The notes beneath the pieces were generated by a model, which ran no database searches, was not told the origin of the DNA, and saw only the letters and a program-made list of their open reading frames with translations. Below, in pieces: positions 11,501 to 26,500 of a stretch of 64,000 nt of DNA. Every line of letters begins with the position of its first letter. Position 1 is the first letter of the stretch. Source of the stretch: Rachycentron canadum (lineage: Eukaryota; Chordata; Actinopteri; Carangiformes; Rachycentridae); assembly GCA_038496675.1 (NCBI GenBank), contig CM076658.1, positions 9,450,848 to 9,514,847 on the forward strand, given 5' to 3'. The position numbers and the translations under genes were made by a program.

Positions 11501-14500
11501 AAAATATTATAAAGAGATGAAGCGTTGAAAGAGAAATATGCAACACCATCTCAAGACTGGATAAAAAAAGGGAATGTGGCTGCTGTTTCTCACCTGGGCT
11601 GCCAGGTGTTCCTGGGACTCCAGGATAACCCAATGAGCCGTCGTCACCAGGTAAACCACGGTGACCTTTAGGGGCCCCAAGGACTGCACCGGGTTCTCCC
11701 CTGAGCCCGACTATGCCAGGTCGACCAGGCAGACCTGGGAAACCTTTATCTCCGCGATCTCCTGGCGGACCTTCTCCCTGTTGACGTGAATGAGCACATT
11801 CATTGTACAATGAGTGGTAAGGAAAGGAGGACAATATCAGATCAGCTGAAACCCCAATGCACATGAAAATGTGATGACTCACTGGAGGACCTTGGTTGCC
11901 AGGGAAACCAGGCAAACCGCTTAGGCCTGGAGCACCTGGCGCTCCTGACTCACCATCTCGTCCAGCGACTCCTGGGTCTCCAGGATATCCTGTGGAGATC
12001 ACATATACACTGTGTGTGCATTAACAATACACATGCAATACAGATGATAATGCATCAACATACACACATACATACAGTATGCACACATTACATTTTCTTG
12101 CCCAGATGTTGAAGTGAGATGCAATAATGTTTATACTGCACCTTTCTCTGTGGCCACAATTGTGTCCCCTTTTTGGCCTTTTGGGCCTGGTATTCCATCA
12201 AGTCCAGGAAAGCCCTGAGAGACAACACAGGGAAGTGTGAGGGAACAAAGACGAGCTTAGGAAAACCAATGGAAAAGAATGAATGAAGACAACGTTATAC
12301 TTACAGGGAACCCGTCATCTCCTTGGGGACCTGGGTCTCCTACATCACCCTCCTGACCAAACTCTCCCATCATCCCTGCATCACCATGGCCCCCGGCAGG
12401 GCCAGGTGGTCCCGGTGGAGGGTTTACAGCGGTGCACGCACATTCTCCATTATCACCTATAGGTAAAAACAATTAACCCGCGTCAGAAAATGATGATAAG
12501 TATTTCAGGAGACTGAACTGATTCTTGGGGAAAGTCAAAAAGGAAAAATGAATTCCCCAGAAAGCTGTACATGTCTGTGTTATTAACCAAAAATTTATCA
12601 TGATGTCAACAATCATCTTCAGCACCTTTCCATCCTTTCAAGCCTGCATTTCCAGGACTTCCTCTGCCACCTGGAGCACCCTTAAAGAACTCTGCCCCTG
12701 GGGACAAAGAGAAATATAGTAAAAAGTCATTTTTAAAAAAATTAAAAAATCGAACATCAAATAAACAAAGGGAGATAAAATATTCCAAGCTTTATTAAAA
12801 ACTCACTCACTCACTCACTCACTCACTCACTCACTCACTCACTCACTCACTCACTCACTCACTCACTCACTCACTCACTCACTCACTCACTCACATGTTC
12901 CTTTAGGTCCTGCAGGGCCCCTGGCCCCTGGGCGTCCATTAGCGCCTGGGGGTCCTGCAGTGACAGCAGGCCTCCCTGCGTCCCCTTTTTGGCCCTTCTC
13001 TCCTTGCTCCCCCTTTATGCCGAATTGCCCAAAGTACTCTGCCAGACACAAAAGGAAATCACACAAGAAAAATAAATCACAAATAAATCATGACTGTAAA
13101 AAACCATGTGTTGTCTGCACATAAGACTTAATGGCTTCATCCTATATTAACATCTCGTGTTTGTGTGAACAGCCTACTTGGATCTTTGGTTGTTGTTTTG
13201 GTTGATCATTGTGATTCAAAGGATTTTTTTGGTTTATTTCCACTTTCTTGTCATATTATCTGCTGTTTCAACTGTTTGTGTGCTTGAGTTTTTTTTTTCC
13301 TATTAATGAATTTTGCTGACTTTTCCTCATCTGAGGCAAGAGTCTAAACAAAGAGGATACCATATGTTCTTTTGTAATTTTGGGGTATATAAATGAAACT
13401 GACTGGCTTCTGCGGTGTAGAGGAATCTCTTTGTTTACAGTCAGTTGACAGACCTTGTTCCTGAGTGTCAAAGGCGGAGAGTCCTGGGGGTCCAGGAGAG
13501 CCTTGATCTCCTACTGGGCCCCTTTCTCCTTGTGGACCCTGCTCACCAGGGGGACCAGGAGGAGCTGTTCAAGTAAAAGCAAATAGGAGATACATTTGTT
13601 AGCATCTGTTCAACAGGTAACATCAGCTGTTTTAGCTTTATCTGAATATACTATAACACTAATATTGATTGTTGTGTTCTTTATAGAACTGAATTTCAAA
13701 TGACTTAGACTTTTCTATATCTGTCTGTGTTCACTGCCATATTTGATCCCTTAAGGTAACTCCAACCAATCACTTTTAAGTCAGTACTGCTGGTTCAACC
13801 AATCCAGGACAAGAAGCTCTATTTTCTCTGAGGTTCAGAGTCCATGCTATGAACTTTATTAACCCTCACAAGGTCCATATTTATCTTGAACACTTCACTT
13901 GATGCTCTGACAAATCAGTGTGGTCTATCAAAGCTGAAGTTTAGAGTCACAAATTTACAACATTTCTAAGAGTGCCTGTTGAAAAGTGTTTCTCTTTTTC
14001 CATCTTTTACGTTGGCTGATTATTTGACTGTTTCTCTGCTACTGGTCAGCGTACCTTCTAAACCCCCAGGCCAAAAGGGTCCGGATATAATCAGATCTCC
14101 TGGGTCACCTCTGACACCCTGAAACAAAAACTTGGTATCAGTCTTTGTAGTTGCAGTTTCACTTGTCATTTTAATGTGAGTCTTGTGCGCAAAGATCAGA
14201 TGTGACATGATGAGATCACATGCTAGATATGGACACATTACCAGAAAATGACCCACACGTATCCTGTTGTTGTAATCCATATCTATCTTTATCAATATCT
14301 TGTTTTCCTTTTAATCTCTGATCTTGTTTCCTTTTCTGTGTCATTTTCAAATCAGATTCAGAAAATTTTATATTAATGTGAGCAAAATGTTCTCAATCAT
14401 TTTTGAGGAGTAAGATAGAACCAGATAAACATAAGCATTTCAATTATACAATTTCTTCTGAATAACTGACTCTATAAAAACCTGTGTTGTTCTTCTGTGA

Positions 14501-17500
14501 ATATTATATTATTATTATTATTATCACAGATGCATGTATGTGGCGCTAATCAATTTCTACTGGGCATATTCATCAATAACATTGTATCATGGTCTATAAA
14601 CCTTGGAATATATGTTTAATTATGCAAAATGTTAATTTGTAAAGTAACTACAGTTGTAAAATAAATGTAGTGCAGTAGTACAAGTAATAGTAAGTAGAAT
14701 ATGTTCCTCAGAAATGTAAGTGAGAGGACATATAAAGTAACATGTAAAGTAACAATATGAAATGGAAAATATAAATATCTCAGATTTGTACTGGTGTACA
14801 GTTCTTGTGTAAATGCACTTAGTTACATGCTAATAATTGTCTTTTAAAATGAACTGTGAGTTTGACTGCATATTTTGTGGTCAGTTGGAAAAAAAATGTC
14901 AGTGTTAAGGGATCACATTCAGCTGCGCTCTCACCTTAGGTCCATCTCTGCCGTTTGGCCCCATTTCACCAGGATCCCCCTGAAGAAGAGGCGCAATCAT
15001 TCAGTTATAAAAAGACACTTTATTCACATTTGATACAATAAAATAATACAACAATGATACAATTTCTTACAAACATACCCTTAGTCCAGGACTCCCATCA
15101 GCACCAGATAGACCCTAAAACAGCGACAAAAAGCAGAGAATAAAATTAATAAATGACTAGAGAGAAACAAATCATCATCAGTTATTCAGATCTTCTACTG
15201 AAGCACATTTATCAACCTCACAGAATATTCTTAATATTTCTTTACAAGTAAAAACACAGTTTTTCTGAAATGTGTAGAAAATCGACTGTGCTAACCCGCT
15301 GTCCAGGGAATCCCATCACACCAGGTTCTCCTCTTTCGTATGTCTGAAATGAACCAACCAAAAGAAGAAAGAAGATCAGTGACATGCTGAAGTGTGACTG
15401 TTGCAATGAGTGTGCAATGAGTGATCAAATACCGGATCTCCACGTTCTCCTTTCAGACCTTTTTCACCAGTACGTCCCTAAAACAACAACAGTGGAACAT
15501 TTTTATGGATCAGAGAGTTTGTAACACTTCTATTTTTGATTATTAATTCGGCATCATATTTGTCATTACAGCAGGGCAATGAATAAAGATGATCACATGC
15601 TGGTGATGTACTAACCTGGGTTCCATAGGGGGGTAGAGTGTGTGGATGAGTAAAGTTTCCTGGAGGCCCTGGTGGTCCAGTGTCGCCCTGAGGTGTAAGA
15701 ATTGCAATTGTAAAACAAATCACCATCAACTGCTTGAGATCTTGTACTTCAGCACAAGTACCAGTCAAACAGAATACTCTAAATATTAAGTTACAAGCAA
15801 ATGTCCTGCAGTTATAATCCTGGTAGACAATAAAAAAATAAAAAAATACATATGCTGCCATTTTGTAATTTGTCACAAGTAAAAACGATTGGAACCACTG
15901 AATTAATCTTTGTATTTCATGAGGTTTTGTATAACAATACTTTCCTCTGAAATGCAGCAGAGTACAAGTAGCAATAAATAGAAATACTGTACTCAAACAA
16001 AGTACAAGCTCTGAAAACTGCACTTAAGTAGCTATAATACTTGAGCAAATCATTGCGTGGGAAGGTACAGCTCTCAAAATAAAGTGGATCAAGTGATTTA
16101 GAAAATGAAATAAAGAATATGAAATTAGAATTTGTCTTGTAACGACTAATAGATATTAGCAATGCAATGGACAAACATGGTCTCTCACCTGATCTCCTTT
16201 GGCTCCCTTAATCACTTTGGTCATAGTGCCCTGCCCAGATAAACAAACAACACTTGAAATTACCTAAATAAAGTCAAGTTCCTATTTGCTAAAGTGTACA
16301 TGTTTGACAAGGTATAACATAACATTTTATGCAGTTTAAATATGGAGTCACATTGCAAATTTGTATTATATTACATTATATTTTATTGTTGTTTCATTAC
16401 CTTCTCTCCTCGGGGACCTGGAGGCCCTGGGGGACCCTTGAGGAAGACAAAAAACAGGATCCTAATAAGAACTTTGTATCATAATAGATCAGGTTTCACA
16501 ACAATGCACTCACACACACATGCACACACTTACCTTTGGTCCTTGAAAGCCACTGTTACCTGGTCGTCCTGGATTTCCTGGAGGCCCCTGACAAAAACCA
16601 AAGGAGAGACAGTACATGGGAAATAGGGCAACTGGGTAAAAGTACGTTTCAGATGATTAATTAAATTAAATGGGTCTTACAAATATTCCATGGGCCCCTG
16701 GTGTGCCTGGATCTCCCTGCGGATGGATGTTCAGATTCATGAAGTTTATATCAGATATGTATCAGATATACATGACTTTGTTGCAGCTATATCAAGGAAT
16801 AAATGTGACTTTATGGAGCCAAGTGTCCTTCAGGACAAAAGGGATATTTGATGTTAACTCCTCTTCCTCACCCTGAAACGCTCCATGTACACACTCATCT
16901 CCAAAGAGTCTCCCTTCTCTCCCTTCCTGCCTGGTTGTCCCTTAGAGATGGAAATAAAAGGACAAAGAACAACAGTCAGGGAGTAGAACTTCTATGTATT
17001 TTACAAATCACTATCCACACAGGTGTGAAGTTACACTTACAGGAAATCCAGGTGCACCATTATATCCATGTTGTCCTGGGAACCCTGGTTCTCCCTGCGT
17101 CCCATTACAGCCGTCAGCACCGGGCTTCCCCCTGGGCCCAGCCTGTCCTGGGTGGCCCTGCAGAGCGAACATCAAATCAAAACATTCAAAACACATCAAC
17201 ACTTCTTCAATGTCCAGCAAGCGTCCACTGCTTTCATTTGGACTTACAGGTATGCCATTGTTTCCAGAAAACCCAGGAACGCCGGTCATTCCCTTTGGAG
17301 CAACAAGAGTCACATGTTAAAAGAAGAGTCATCATTTGAATAAATTTTTAACAGTTATTAAAAAAACAGAGAGAGGCGGATATTTTACCACACTTCCTTT
17401 AGGACCTATGATGCCACCGTGGCCTATTTCGCCTTTTTGCCCCTTTGGGCCTTGGATGCCTGGATCACCTGGTCTTCCTGGAGGCCCCTGTGGGCCCTGC

Positions 17501-20500
17501 GGACCAACATGCCCTGGGTGACCCTGAGATTAAAAAAAACAGGTGAGTGTTTAAAGTTAAAAGCAAAAGCTATGCAAACAGTGCAGATACCTGGGTAACA
17601 AAAAACCTATCTGCAGAAAACAGAAGGATCAGAAGAGAAAATATGAAAAAGTGTTATCACAGGTTGGGAAGAAAAGTATCACAACAATGCAAAAAAAAAA
17701 AAAAAAAAAAAAAGATTTCCCACATCCTTTAGTCATTTCATTACCTGTTTGCATCACAAGGGGGAGACATACACTTTTATTTTTCTAATAAAATCCTCTT
17801 CCAGCACTCCTGACTCTCTACAGCCACGCAGTGGTCAATATTAAGAACTGCAGGAAGACAAACCTGGGGACTGAGAAAATCTTGAAAACCTTAAGAGTGC
17901 ATCTCTGTATCACAAGCTCTTTTTTTTAACCTTTCAGAGACAGAACGAGTTGACAAAACATAGAAATTCTGACATGCTATTTACTTAATATACGCTCACT
18001 CATAGTGACCAGGACAAATTTAAAGGCTGCTGCTTAATCGCTGACTCTTTGAATCTGCAGACAGGCCCCTAATCTGCAAGCTAAATATAACAATTTGATT
18101 ATGATACTCAGAGTGCTGAAAGAGAGAACACAGGCTGGCAGATAGCAAGAAAGGAAAATCTGAGTCTGGCAGTGGAGGAAATATGCAAGTATGTTCTCAG
18201 AGCCATACTTTTTTAAATACCTAATTTTTATCTCCTAAGAGTGTCTCCTGTTTGCAGGCAAGATATAAAAAAAACACATGGGAGTCCTGAATATTGAGTA
18301 TTTGTTCACTGCAATTTGGCTAAAAAAAAAACTAAAATAAAAATAATAAATCTTGTGAGAGGTAAAAAAAAAAACTGGTTCTTTAAAACACTCACACATC
18401 ACCCAGTGTTTCTCAGTTGTTGCTACTGGTCAACGGAGGAGAGATGAAGTGATGAGTGTTGGAGGGACAGTACTTGCAAGGGTAAAAAAAAAAAACAGAC
18501 ACGTGAGAATGAAGATACTATGGGAATTTGGTTTGTTTGTATGGTCTGGCAATTCTTCAGGTCAATAAGTGATAGCCTCTGAGATTTGGGGGCCTTACAG
18601 TGTTCCTGTGAGAACCAACAAACACAGTGATGTTTGTCCCCTGACAAAGATGCTCTGGGCTTTGTTATATGGAGCCAGAGCCAAGGGTCTAAAGGAATGA
18701 ATAAAACTGCAGGGAGCCTAAACAATGTCAAATAAGAATTCAAACAAACTGACAGACAAATCAGATGCAGATAGTATGAGACAAATCCTTGTCTAAATTA
18801 TGTTAGATGCTTGTAAATGTAGTCTCTGTGTTTGTCTGTGTTGTCGATGGGTGGCTTTTTTGGAACAGGAGGTGTGTGTTTGGTCTCTGCAACTCAAGCA
18901 GCTATTGCCAACAGGGCAGACAACAGACACAAAACAGTCCTGTCAAAACAACTCAACAACATGAGTGTTATATAGTTTATGCTCTGATTTTCCTGGAGGC
19001 CCCTGAGGTTCAATAATCACATGATAATTCAGTATATCTTGCCCACAATGGCAATGACCATTCTGGTTATTCTGTGATAGTCATTCAAAATGAATAAAAA
19101 AACAAAAAGATCACTTTTATAAAAGCGGGAATCGCATTGTATTCATATATAATTCATATTCATATACACAAAACATACATACAGTCGCTGACTGCACAAC
19201 AATCAACAATCAAAATGTCAATACAGTTATAAATTAGCAGAGATCTGAAAAACTGAAACAGTGTGCAAACATCTCTCTGATGAGAAGGACTAGAAGTGAA
19301 GGCTGCTTGGTGTGTAGAGAAAACAACAGTGATTCCCAATGTTCTTCATCATTAAATGTCATAATTTTCACCTTCCTGTCAGGATTATAAAAGTCATTCA
19401 GATCTGGAAAAGTCAGTTTAGAGCTGGGGAAAAAAACTGTCACCTGTTTCCTTTGCTCTCTTTTGTTGCAGTGGAAAATAAGCTCCATTAACCCCACCCC
19501 ATTAAGTGAGGCAAACTCATCCCATACACTCTCACAGTTGTAAATAATCATTCTCATAAAAAGGATATTAATGAACCTGGCAAATTTTTTGAAGACAAAT
19601 GGTGATGTCAAAGTAATAATTTGACAATAATTCACAGAGGGAGAAGCAAAATATACAGTGACAGAGGGGATTAGTTGAGCGAGCTGGAATGGTGTCGTAA
19701 TTCAAAATGTGTGTGTGAGAAACAGCACAAGAGATCCTTGTCTAGAGTACTTGCAAAGTACATTTTGTGCACCGCTCACTATCTTTCTGCTTGGCTGGAA
19801 CACTGGCATGATAAATACAAGACTCTTTTTATAGCTGATAATGGGAGATATGTTGTGCATATGTGTTGTCTTTCATCAAACAACAGCTACAATGCTGGAT
19901 CTAGTGTAAACACTCAAAAATAAATGTATAGCAGGTAGATTTACTTTGGATTTCACATTAAAGCAAAGTACCTACTTCCATAGGATTAGATATATAAATG
20001 TACATATATGGCCCAAAGGTTAGTAAAGGCACCATAATAACAGGGGTCCAACCCTTGCTCACCACTACTACTTTGACATGGTTTCAACCCCTGACCACAG
20101 GCCTTGGGTGAGGCCGGGGTACAACCCTGGACAGGTCACCAGTCTATGGCAGGGCCAACATACAGAGACATGCTTTGTTCAAACTCACCAATTAACCTAC
20201 ATGGGGTTTGAACCTTGTCGCTGTGAGGCGACAGCGCTAACCACTGCACCACCATGAAACCTGACCAATCCAGATCAAGGGGAAGTGAAAAGTGAAACTA
20301 CAACACTGTTTTCAGGGTATAATTGTACTTCTCAAAATAGAAAAGGTGGCGATACCAAAATGGGCCTAGTGTAATTGTCTGAGTTAAACCAGGAAGACAC
20401 ACTTATATATGACAAAAGATACGTGTTGGCCCTATCTCCTCTTCTGAGGGCCTCATTGTTTGTTGGACCATTTTGCAGCTTTTGAAACTCGAAAACTGTC

Positions 20501-23500
20501 TAATATCTAAGGCCTCCCAGATTTTTTTTTTTTTTTTTTTTGCCCTGGGATATGGTTAGATGACACATCATATGACTGCTTTGTTTCAAGCACACTAAAA
20601 ACTTGAGTGTGTCTGAACCAAACCAACCAGTCCTGTTCCATAAAGCATTGTGTAGCCTGTTGTTGCATAACCACTCATCATTCCCTATCTCTTCTATTCC
20701 CTCCTGAGCTGAATCTCCTGTCCTCCCCACTCTTTAATCACCAGTCCTCCACAGTCTTCACTTCCGTTACACCTCTATACTCCCTATTCTTTTTACACTA
20801 CTCTCCAACTCACTCTGCATCCACACACATTTCCTCCCTTGTCCTCCCCAAAGTCTGAGGATTTCTTCTATCCCTTTGCATCTATTGTAGCCCCCCTTTG
20901 TCTGTATTCTTTCCCTTCCTGCTTCTGCAAAGATGAACCCAGCCAGCAACAGTCAATGTGGGGCACACAAGTTCAGAGGAAGCTGAGTGATCTTCAAAGA
21001 TACATACCTTGGATTCACTATAGGACAGTAAACTAACAAACAAGCATGTCTGCTTAGGACTGAGCTCCTCTCTGTCTTTGAAGAAATGTCATGACTTTAC
21101 CAGATTATGAAGCCCAGGAGACATGTGCTGCCCTCTGTTCTTCTCTGTAAGTGTAGATGTCTATGCTCGTCTATTTTTCTTTCCGACACAGCCGACTCAC
21201 GTCATACCTTCAGCCTCATGTCTCGTGAGCTCCATAATGAGATACGATGAGCCATCAATCAGCGGTCAAATCTACTGAAGTTACAGGGGGACCAGAGGGA
21301 AATGAGGCAGGCAGAGGCTGGATTACAATGCTCCCCACATTTTCTGGTTGAACCTTTGAACCTAGGTATTGTAACAAATTTTATTTATTGTTTTCAGGCA
21401 CAAAAAGTGCAAATCTGTCTGGAACAGGCCTACAGTGCTCAACCTATGGCATCATCTGTCATTTGAATTTACTGTTTACTGTCTAAAGAGGTTGTGCATG
21501 TTAGATGACAGCTTAATTTTCAGACTGGGAATAATGAGTTTTTCAAAATGACACATTTAAATTACTTTTATGCTTTTATGGGTGTGTTTCCTGGTTAGAG
21601 TAGTCACTTCCCTTTACAACACACATTTAAGGTCTCAGCCCAGAGTAGTGGACACACCGCAATGGTGGGGTGAGATCAGCAAACTTCACACAGTCAGACA
21701 AATAACAGGGACTTAAAGACAGACAGGTGAAAGAGAGGTGTGTGCCAGGAGGACAAAAGACAGACTGAAATTACAAGATGAAACTTCAAAAAGGATAAAA
21801 AAAAAAAAAAAGTGGAGGAAAATGGAAACAAAATGAAGGTTGTCTCTGCATATTTGCATACACAAGAAATTAGGATTTTCAAGAAGAGAAAAATTGTAAT
21901 CCATTTCTGGTCATACTCGTCTGCCAACTGTGTCTGCTTTGTATCTGATCACTTCATCTAAGGGGCGACCTTATCTGAGGGTGACTGAGGTGCTGTGGGC
22001 TGATATGAATCTGACAGGTTGTTTTTGGTCAGGACACATCAAGTGAATGTAAGACCTCAGAAACTCTTAAAGTTATTCCTATACACAGCATTTTTAAAAT
22101 TATTTTCTTAATCAAGGATTAACCCCTTTTTCCATATATCATACGCGTCGCTGACAATGAGATGTCCCAGCTCCATCTGCTGCAGCTGTAGGAATGTGTA
22201 AGGAGGATCTTAGACACGCTCCTCTATGCAGTTAAACTAAACAGGTGAGAGTCCACATTAAACAAGTCAGTGAATACTGCGGTGCTGTAAGGAGGAAGGT
22301 GATTTTTTTTTTACAATTGAATAATACAATACAGAGGTTCAGATGTAAGATAAGGATTATTGGATATAAAAGATTAAGGGGACAGTCCTCACGTACTTAG
22401 CTCTTTTTGTGGAGGTCTTTTTCTAAGAGTTTTGGCACCACTACAACACCGTGGGTGTGAATGGACTTAAAAACAGCTACTTTACTTTAGAAAAACCATC
22501 AAACATTTCCTAGAAAAACTGACATCTGTGGATTGTAAATCTAAACACAAACCTCAATCTTCATGAAAACGATAACAAAAACATACCAATGTATGGAAGT
22601 TTGTACAGTTTTCTAAGTGGAATTGTATTTCCACTTCACTACAGCACTTAACCTATGCAAGGGCCTTTATCTCACCCTTATCAAGAAATCTCTGCTCTCC
22701 GTAATGAATAAAAATGCAGGAAACTATATTCCTCTTCCTCTGTTTATGTGAGTGTGTTTGCATTTCTCATTCCTAAATCACAAATCTATTAAAAGTTCCC
22801 CTGTTTGACACCATATATTTCATCTGGGCCCAGACTGTCCCCTGGGGTGAACAGTTTGGGAACAACCCACTAAGAACAGGATGGGAACACACAACCCAGT
22901 GCACAAACCTCTGACCTCTGAGAGGAAAAAAAATAAATCAATAAACAACTGGTCGGAAGCTCCCTTTGTTATTCTATCTGTCTGTCTGGAAAAACTTTTG
23001 AGTTACTGATTAAAACTTTAATTCAAAGACAAAGATGTCAACAGAGATAAGCAGATTTGATAAATCACAGGAAAATATCATGTCTTCAAGGCAACTTTTA
23101 AAACACTCAAGACCTTAACATTTACTAGATAGTTTATGTTTTCTTGGATTAAACATATTCTGTTTTTTACTTGTCTTGTCATGTAGCTCAATCATAAGGA
23201 AACTGTTTGCCTTGGTAGACTATATTTAGTCCATGACTGATACCCCCTATCCTCAGGACACAGATGCATGCACATGTTTTTCATGTATATTTAACTCTGC
23301 ATTTAAAAAGCTAACACCTACACTTGCACGTGGCTTGCTCCTTTATTGGTTGTATATTCTGTATCTCCTCAGAAATAACACTGGAATCTACACAGAAGGT
23401 GAAATTGTTAGGGAGGGCTGATCCAATCTAAACTTCATCCACTGATATCATCACCGTGGGAGAGAAAGCTAACAGTCCCGCACCTCTGCAGCAACATCTA

Positions 23501-26500
23501 CAGACCAGAGCAGGTTTTACATTTACACAACACTCAGTCATGTAAACGACTCCTAAAAAACTTCAAATCCTGGTGAGTGTCTCTGAGCTGCCTGCTGAAG
23601 AGTATTTACAGAACAAATGAAATATTATTTATATAGCACCTTTCATACAGGTCCAATGCAATTCAAAGTAATTTACAAGTGACAAATGTACATAAAATTG
23701 TAAGGATATTATAAGACACTAGACATTAAAGCCAGATTCTTGGGGAAAAAAAAAAATCAATATTTGTAGCTTCTCTCTCTTCTCATTCTTTTGGAAGCTG
23801 ATCCAGCAGCTTGGAGCGTGATGGCTAAAAGCAACATCATCAAAGGATTTTTCTTCTGGGTTTCGCAGCATTCGGAGAATATGTGCTCTGCTTCTGGTCT
23901 CTGCTCGCAGTAGAATTATGAATTAATTGTAGCTGATTTATTGCACTATTTGGTTGACCAGAAAGGAAAACAGGTTGGGCGATCTTATCTGCGAAAAAAG
24001 ACTTTTCTGACAAGTTCAAATTCTCCGCACAACCAGCCAATCGCTGCATGAGGTGGAAGTAAGTGTTGGATTGTTCTGAACTGATCTACTTCCTGCATGA
24101 TCCAGAGGAAGTCAGAGAAAGAACTAAATCAAGAGAAAGAAGGAAGAAAGAAGGAAGTAGATAAGAACAAATGAAGGAAGAAAAGGTGGTGTGAAAAAGA
24201 AGTCAAGAGGGGAAAGAATGCTTTAAGAGTGGAATAAAAGAAAAAGAAGGGGGAATGATTTAACCTGAGGAAAGAAAAATGCATAAAGGAAGAGGAGATG
24301 AAATGCGGAAGAAATGTAGAAACGAAGGAAATTAAGTCATGAAAAAAAGGAAACAAGGACAGAAAAAAGGAAAGAGAAGAAAGGACCAGGAGGGCGAACA
24401 CGTGAACTCTAAATGTCTCTCTGACTCCCACAGTCAGACCCAGACACTTCAGTGGATGTGGCCCCAACTGCTCTGTGGCCCAGCTGAAATGTTTTTCTTG
24501 GACACATTTTCCTTGAACTCATTTCCTGAAGATCCGCATCCCTTCTACATGATGCCCTGGGGGGAAACAGGGCTCAGCTCCCCTGAAGGAGTAGGGGGAA
24601 TTAGGGGTTAGAAGTAGGGGCTTGGGGGGCTTTGTCCAGAGTACCAGAGGCTTCTCTCAAATGGATGCCCTGACGAGGACTCAGACAGAGTAAATAAACA
24701 TCTGTAGATGATGTTTAGATATCTATTAGACTGTGTTTAGATCTCCTGCTCGTAGTCAGGGGGGTCAGCTTTCTGTAGCCTCTGATGGAAAAAAGTGCCC
24801 TACTTCTGAAAATCCTTGATGATGGTGGATCAGAGAAGACATGAAATGATATGAGTCAAATAAAAAGAAACAAGACCATAGAGGCTACAGGTAGAACGGG
24901 GATTCATGAAAATCAGTATTTAATGAGGAATCATCTGTGACAAAGATAAATTGCAGTGTTCCCATGGAAACAAACTTTGAGCCAGATCACTTAGAACCTC
25001 ACAATAACAAGTTCCTCTGACTCATCTGCTTAAAATGTCTCATGTGCAAAGAGTGAGATGAAGTAGAGGGATAAAAGCAGTTGACCTTCAGACGAGTCAT
25101 TTGTTGTCACTTGCTTTCTTTCCCAAGGAGGTCTGCTGCTCTTTGTTTAGCAGCTCAGCGCAGAGTGGTTTGGTTGCTTTGCACTAAGTTTACATTAGAA
25201 TTAATGTGTTTAGACTCTGGGCTAATTTCTGCATGCACACGTGTCATTTTCACTGAGCACATGCACATGCATGTGCCAGAGAGCTGACAGCATCCAGACC
25301 GGAGCAAGGGGCCTGCTAATGACCAGTGGTTGGACCGAAGTGTCCGTGTATGTGCGTGTGTGTGAGTGTATGTGTATTGAGGGTGTATGCTGAAGTCTCA
25401 AGGGGGAGATCCCAGGCTGAGAACAGAGCAGCTTGGACCTCCGGCTATCCCAGGGGTCTCTGGGGCCCGACACCTGTGCCATTGCCTCACGTTAGAGGAA
25501 TGAGACGTCTCAAGTCTGTGGTCCAAGCACATGTGTGTCTAAACAGGTCACAGCTGCAGCTAGTGTGTGTGTATATATGTGAGTGTGTGTGTGTGTGTGT
25601 GAGAGAACAAGCGAGACATGGCGCACACTCTCAAATGAGGTGCTGCCCTCACCTCAGAGACCAACCACCTGTGTGCCTGTATCAGGTGTCAGTATGTGTC
25701 TGAGTGTATGTCTGTGTGTAATGAAGTAATCATGGCTGTGCTGCCTCTATAATCCCACTGTTGCATTTAACACTGTGCCATAATGTCATTCCACCTTCCA
25801 TACAGTGGATCGCCCAGAGCGTAATGTCCTTCTGTTTATAAAAGCTCAATTTCCTCAACAAAGCTGTTCTCTGACATTGTACATCACACCCAATGGCACA
25901 AAGGTATGTATATTGAATTATATATGGTGTGGAACAGTGTGAGAAGCTAAGGAAGCAATGGCAGTGTGAGAAAGTATATATATACTGTATATATTTGTAT
26001 TCTTTATTAGGATTTGTGATTTTGACGGCCTCTCAAATATGATGTTTTTTAATGTATTAATATTTATATGGTGTCTTTGTCTGTTTGTTGTTTGTTGTTT
26101 TTATTTATTTTAACAATGACTTTCACGCTCCCCTCGTAGCCAAGTCTCTATTACAAGAGATCTCTTATGTAAATTTTAGCAGATTAAATAAGTGAATAAA
26201 TTCAGATGAACATCTCAGTGTGGGCTCTGACAAATTGTCTAATAATCATTAATCAGTGAAGTAGCTTGAGTTAACACCATCATTCTTAAATGTGCTCAGC
26301 GACAATGTTAGCAAGTAATATTTGGCGCTAACATCTGCTTAATAGCATTTAATACAAAATACAACTGTTTGGCCATAACTCGATGATGGCACTAGATGAA
26401 AAATTGAGGGATAATGTTACTTCATTCTGAACACGACATGAATGTCTGTACCAAAGCACCACAACAATATATCTCCTAGTTTCATAGTTAAACTCAAAAT

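Noticed and set aside
12801..12894. The repeat array as a CRISPR
   Set aside because: It is a simple four-base tandem repeat without spacers in a vertebrate genome.
24129..24467. Phenylalanine/serine-rich minus-strand frame as a membrane protein
   Set aside because: It reads the complement of a GAAA/GGAA purine tract. No start context or splice signals support it.
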